From: Sphingomonas sp. UBA4766
GTDB lineage: Bacteria; Pseudomonadota; Alphaproteobacteria; Sphingomonadales; Sphingomonadaceae
DNA: 9,347 nt
NCBI GenBank assembly: GCA_002403415.1
Contig: DHHS01000042.1
Location: 2,646 to 11,992, forward strand
Direction: 5' to 3'
The notes below the pieces were generated by a model, which ran no database searches, had not been told where the DNA came from, and was given only the letters and a program-made list of their open reading frames with translations. Every line of letters starts with the position of its first letter. Position 1 is the stretch's first letter. Shown piece after piece: positions 7,544 through 9,347 of this stretch. Position numbers and translations under genes: made by a program.

Positions 7544-7544
7544 G

Positions 7545-7692
7545 CAACTGCTCCAACGCAGCCTCCAGCCGCTCCTCGACATAAGCCGCCGCCCATTTCA
7601 TTTGTTCGTCTGGCATCGGCCGGCACCCAGCTGAAATCGTTGCAATTGGCGGTATTATTGACGGTATCGAAACCGGCGAAATAGGCGCCGTC
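7545..7692 (-). other. Coding-like fragment of unknown origin between the integrase remnants
   Basis: This stretch matches neither integrase. On the minus strand two overlapping frames look coding by codon use: one reads AYFAGFDTVNNTANCNDF then SWVPADAR (about 7692-7609), the other starts at an ATG at 7616 and reads MPDEQMKWAAAYVEERLEAA then LEQLQ to about 7542, a likely amphipathic helix. Both could be pieces of genes from a lost element, or only one is real. I do not recognise either. No complete gene is present. Confidence 0.25.
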
Positions 7693-7860
7693 GTGCTCAC
7701 CGATCTGGCAGTCCGAAAAGTCATTGCGCGCGACAAGCCCTACAAGCTCTCCGATGGGGGCAGTCTGTATCTGCTGGCGACGAAGGCAGGACAGCGGTGT
7801 TGGCGGATGGACTACCGTTTCGGTGAAAAACGGACCACGGCGGCACTCGGGATATACTCG
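7693..7860 (+). pseudogene. Truncated P4-type tyrosine integrase, N-terminal remnant 2
   Basis: From a GTG at 7693, about 56 codons match the N-terminal arm-binding domain (DUF4102) of a second integrase: LTDLAVRKV, RDKPYKLSDGG, LYLLATKAGQRCWRMDYRF, then EKRTTAALGIYS. Similarity ends near 7860, where the family normally continues into VSLADAR-like text; the frame stays open antisense through the end of the glycosyltransferase to a stop at 8089-8091, but that extension is not a real protein. The catalytic domain is missing. Codons upstream of the GTG are also open, so the start is uncertain, and the original 5' end may have been replaced at the junction near 7690. It is the second integrase stub in the same direction, indicating successive insertions at this tRNA. 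Confidence 0.8.
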
Positions 7861-7894
7861 CCCGCTCCTGACGTGGGGATAGGATTACATATGC

Positions 7895-9148
7895 CTACCG
7901 CAGCGCCCGCTGATAGGCATTTAGTAGTGGCGCGATCTGGTGTTCCCAGCTCAACTCCTGCTCGACCCTCCGACGACCATATTGGCCCATCGTCGCACGA
8001 CGGTCAGGATCTTCGAGCAGTGCCACAATCTTTTTCGCCATGTCGACCGGGTCATTTTCGGCCGCGTAAAGCGATGCTTCTTGGGCGCTAAATCTGCCCT
8101 CGGTCACATCGAACTGAACGATTGGCTTGCCGAGCGCCATATACTCCATAATCTTGTTCATCGTGGACAGATCGTTCATCGTGTTGACGCGATCAGGATT
8201 GACGCCGACGTCCGCGGTCGACAACACTTCGAACAGATCTTGGTCGGGCGCGCGGCCGGTAAAGGTCAGGTAATCGCCCAGCCCGCGATCGAGCACCATC
8301 TGCTTGAGCTTTTCGAGGCTGGGCCCGCCGCCGACAAGGCAGAACTGTACATCCTCGCGCCCCATCGTGCGCACGATGTGCTCAGCTGCGTCGATCAGCA
8401 GGTCGATCCCCTCCTGATCCCCCATCACACCTACATAGCCAACCATATACCGGCGGCCGTTACGCCATTTGTCGACTGGATCGACCCGCCGCAAACGGCG
8501 AAGGTCAGGGCCCGAGCGGACCACAAAAACATCTTCAGGCGCCATGCCGCCGCGCTCGATCGCAATCCGGCGATAGCTTTGGTTGGTCGCCATCGACACC
8601 CGCGCCGATTTGAACGTGAGCCATTCGAACAACACCATCAGCCGCCAGAAAAAACCACGCTTGCCAAATTTGGCCTCGTAGAGCTCGGGATTGATGTCGT
8701 GGTGATCGAAGATGTAGCGAACCCCGAACAACCTGAACTGCCAGGCGAGCAGGAAAATCAGATCGGGTGGATTGCAGCCCTGGATCACGTGAAAACCGCG
8801 GGTCAGGAAAATCTTCCATGCAAGCACGGTTTCCCAGAAAAGCGCCGCACCATATTCAAGCAGGAAGCCAAGCGCGCCGCTCGCATCGATGGGCAAGCTG
8901 TGCCGGTGAATGTGAATGCCGTCGATCAGCTCATATCGCTTCTCAAAACCCTTACCGGTCGGGCAGATCACCGACACCACGGCACCTGCCGCGTGCAATG
9001 TCTTGGCCTCTTGCCAGACGCGCCGATCGAACGGCAGCGGCAGGTTTTCGACGACGATCAGCACCTTGCGACCAGCAAGCGGCGCGCCTTCGACATGAAA
9101 GGTATCGCCGGCCGCAACCGGGGGTGCACTACTCACGGGCCCCGCCAC
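7895..9148 (-). CDS. Family 4-type (GT-B) glycosyltransferase, surface polysaccharide
   Basis: 417 aa retaining GT-B glycosyltransferase, probably adding a sugar from a nucleotide donor to a lipid-linked glycan at the inner face of the membrane. The N-terminal acceptor domain begins after a 26-residue extension with KVLIVVENLPLPFDRRVWQE (28-47), a hallmark of this exopolysaccharide subgroup. HHDINPELYEAKFG follows at 149-162, GYVGVMGDQEGIDLLI at 237-252, LVGGGP at 271-276, and the donor-site segment KIMEYMALGKPIVQFDVTEG at 332-351. Glu335 would be the second Glu of the EX7E motif; the first is Leu327 here. GTG at 9148 is the longest start, 3 nt after the upstream stop; GTG at 9136 (codon 5) is an alternative, and neither has a strong ribosome site. 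Donor and acceptor are unknown. The gene ends 35 nt from integrase remnant 2, tail to tail. Confidence 0.9.
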   Translation of the reverse strand: MAGPVSSAPPVAAGDTFHVEGAPLAGRKVLIVVENLPLPFDRRVWQEAKTLHAAGAVVSVICPTGKGFEKRYELIDGIHIHRHSLPIDASGALGFLLEYGAALFWETVLAWKIFLTRGFHVIQGCNPPDLIFLLAWQFRLFGVRYIFDHHDINPELYEAKFGKRGFFWRLMVLFEWLTFKSARVSMATNQSYRRIAIERGGMAPEDVFVVRSGPDLRRLRRVDPVDKWRNGRRYMVGYVGVMGDQEGIDLLIDAAEHIVRTMGREDVQFCLVGGGPSLEKLKQMVLDRGLGDYLTFTGRAPDQDLFEVLSTADVGVNPDRVNTMNDLSTMNKIMEYMALGKPIVQFDVTEGRFSAQEASLYAAENDPVDMAKKIVALLEDPDRRATMGQYGRRRVEQELSWEHQIAPLLNAYQRALR

Positions 9149-9151
9149 GCG

Positions 9152-9347
9152 TCAGGCGATCTTGCTGACATCGATGACGGGAACGTCGCGAAGTGTCAGC
9201 GTCTTGATAAGCCGGTTGGTTGAGACGACAAGATCATAATCGGTCGACTCCGCCGTAGCCTTGTCGATCAACAGCCGATCGATCGTTGGCAGATAAGCAT
9301 AAGCATAGCCCAGATTCTGGCCAACCAGCGCATCGGGCGAAAGGCCC
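9152..9347 (-). CDS. C-terminus of a probable UDP-glucose/GDP-mannose dehydrogenase family protein (partial)
   Basis: Only the last 65 codons lie in the window, open to the right edge and ending at TGA (9154-9152). The text reads GLSPDALVGQNLGYAYAYL, then PTIDRLL, then DYDLVVSTN and VPVIDVSKIA. The pattern of L(V/I)G-N near the start, a P-x-(I/L)-x-x-L(L/M) turn, a D-V-V-V-(S/T)-type strand and a final VIDV/VIDL strand resembles the UDP/GDP-binding C-terminal domain of AlgD/Ugd-type sugar dehydrogenases, which oxidise nucleotide sugars to uronic acids. The call is from pattern only; the NAD-binding and catalytic parts are outside the window. It precedes the glycosyltransferase by 3 nt in the same direction, so both are probably in one glycan operon. 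Confidence 0.55.
   Translation of the reverse strand, partial: GLSPDALVGQNLGYAYAYLPTIDRLLIDKATAESTDYDLVVSTNRLIKTLTLRDVPVIDVSKIA

Noticed and set aside
7861..8091. Extension of integrase remnant 2 to the stop at 8089-8091
   Set aside because: Similarity to integrases stops near 7860 and the rest is antisense to the 3' end of the glycosyltransferase; the open frame is chance.
7940..9223. 427-codon plus-strand open frame over the glycosyltransferase
   Set aside because: Antisense shadow; the minus strand gives a complete GT-B glycosyltransferase.
1..9347. CRISPR arrays, insertion sequences, toxin-antitoxin or defence genes
   Set aside because: I saw no regular repeat-spacer pattern, no transposase or terminal inverted repeats, and no defence-type motif on either strand; the only mobile-element traces are the two integrase stubs.

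Overview
The window looks like chromosomal DNA from a GC-rich alphaproteobacterium, most likely a sphingomonad (Sphingomonas, Sphingopyxis or Novosphingobium type). This rests on GC-rich codon use, an NDUFA9-like SDR gene next to uppP, and the GOGAT gene arrangement. The genus is an inference; no rRNA or other marker is present.

Left part (1-7002, all minus strand). Reading along the minus strand, the order is an NDUFA9-like SDR protein, uppP (undecaprenyl-diphosphate phosphatase), then after a 162-nt gap gltD (GOGAT small subunit), a DUF2059 secreted-type protein, and gltB (GOGAT large subunit, cut by the left edge at about two thirds of its length). gltD, the DUF2059 gene and gltB are joined by two 4-nt stop/start overlaps (ATGA), so they are almost certainly one operon. 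GltB and GltD together make NADPH-dependent glutamate synthase. The DUF2059 gene wedged between the two subunits is the oddest feature of this part. A perfect inverted repeat lies upstream of gltD and is a candidate operator.

Middle part (7003-7895). An intact tRNA-Leu(CAG) with encoded CCA lies on the plus strand behind a consensus-like -35 box. It is followed by the 5' remnants of two different P4-type tyrosine integrases, both plus strand and both lacking the catalytic domain. Between them is a stretch of about 150 nt that matches neither integrase and looks coding-like on the minus strand. This is a decayed integration hot spot at a tRNA 3' end.

Right part (7895-9347, minus strand). A family 4-type glycosyltransferase is preceded by the last 65 codons of what looks like a UDP-glucose/GDP-mannose dehydrogenase family protein, separated by 3 nt. 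This is the downstream end of an exopolysaccharide or other surface-glycan operon, and it meets the integrase remnants tail to tail.

I found no clearly new multi-gene system. The most useful leads are the DUF2059 gene inside the GOGAT operon, the inverted repeat before gltD, and the layered integrase debris at tRNA-Leu next to a glycan locus.
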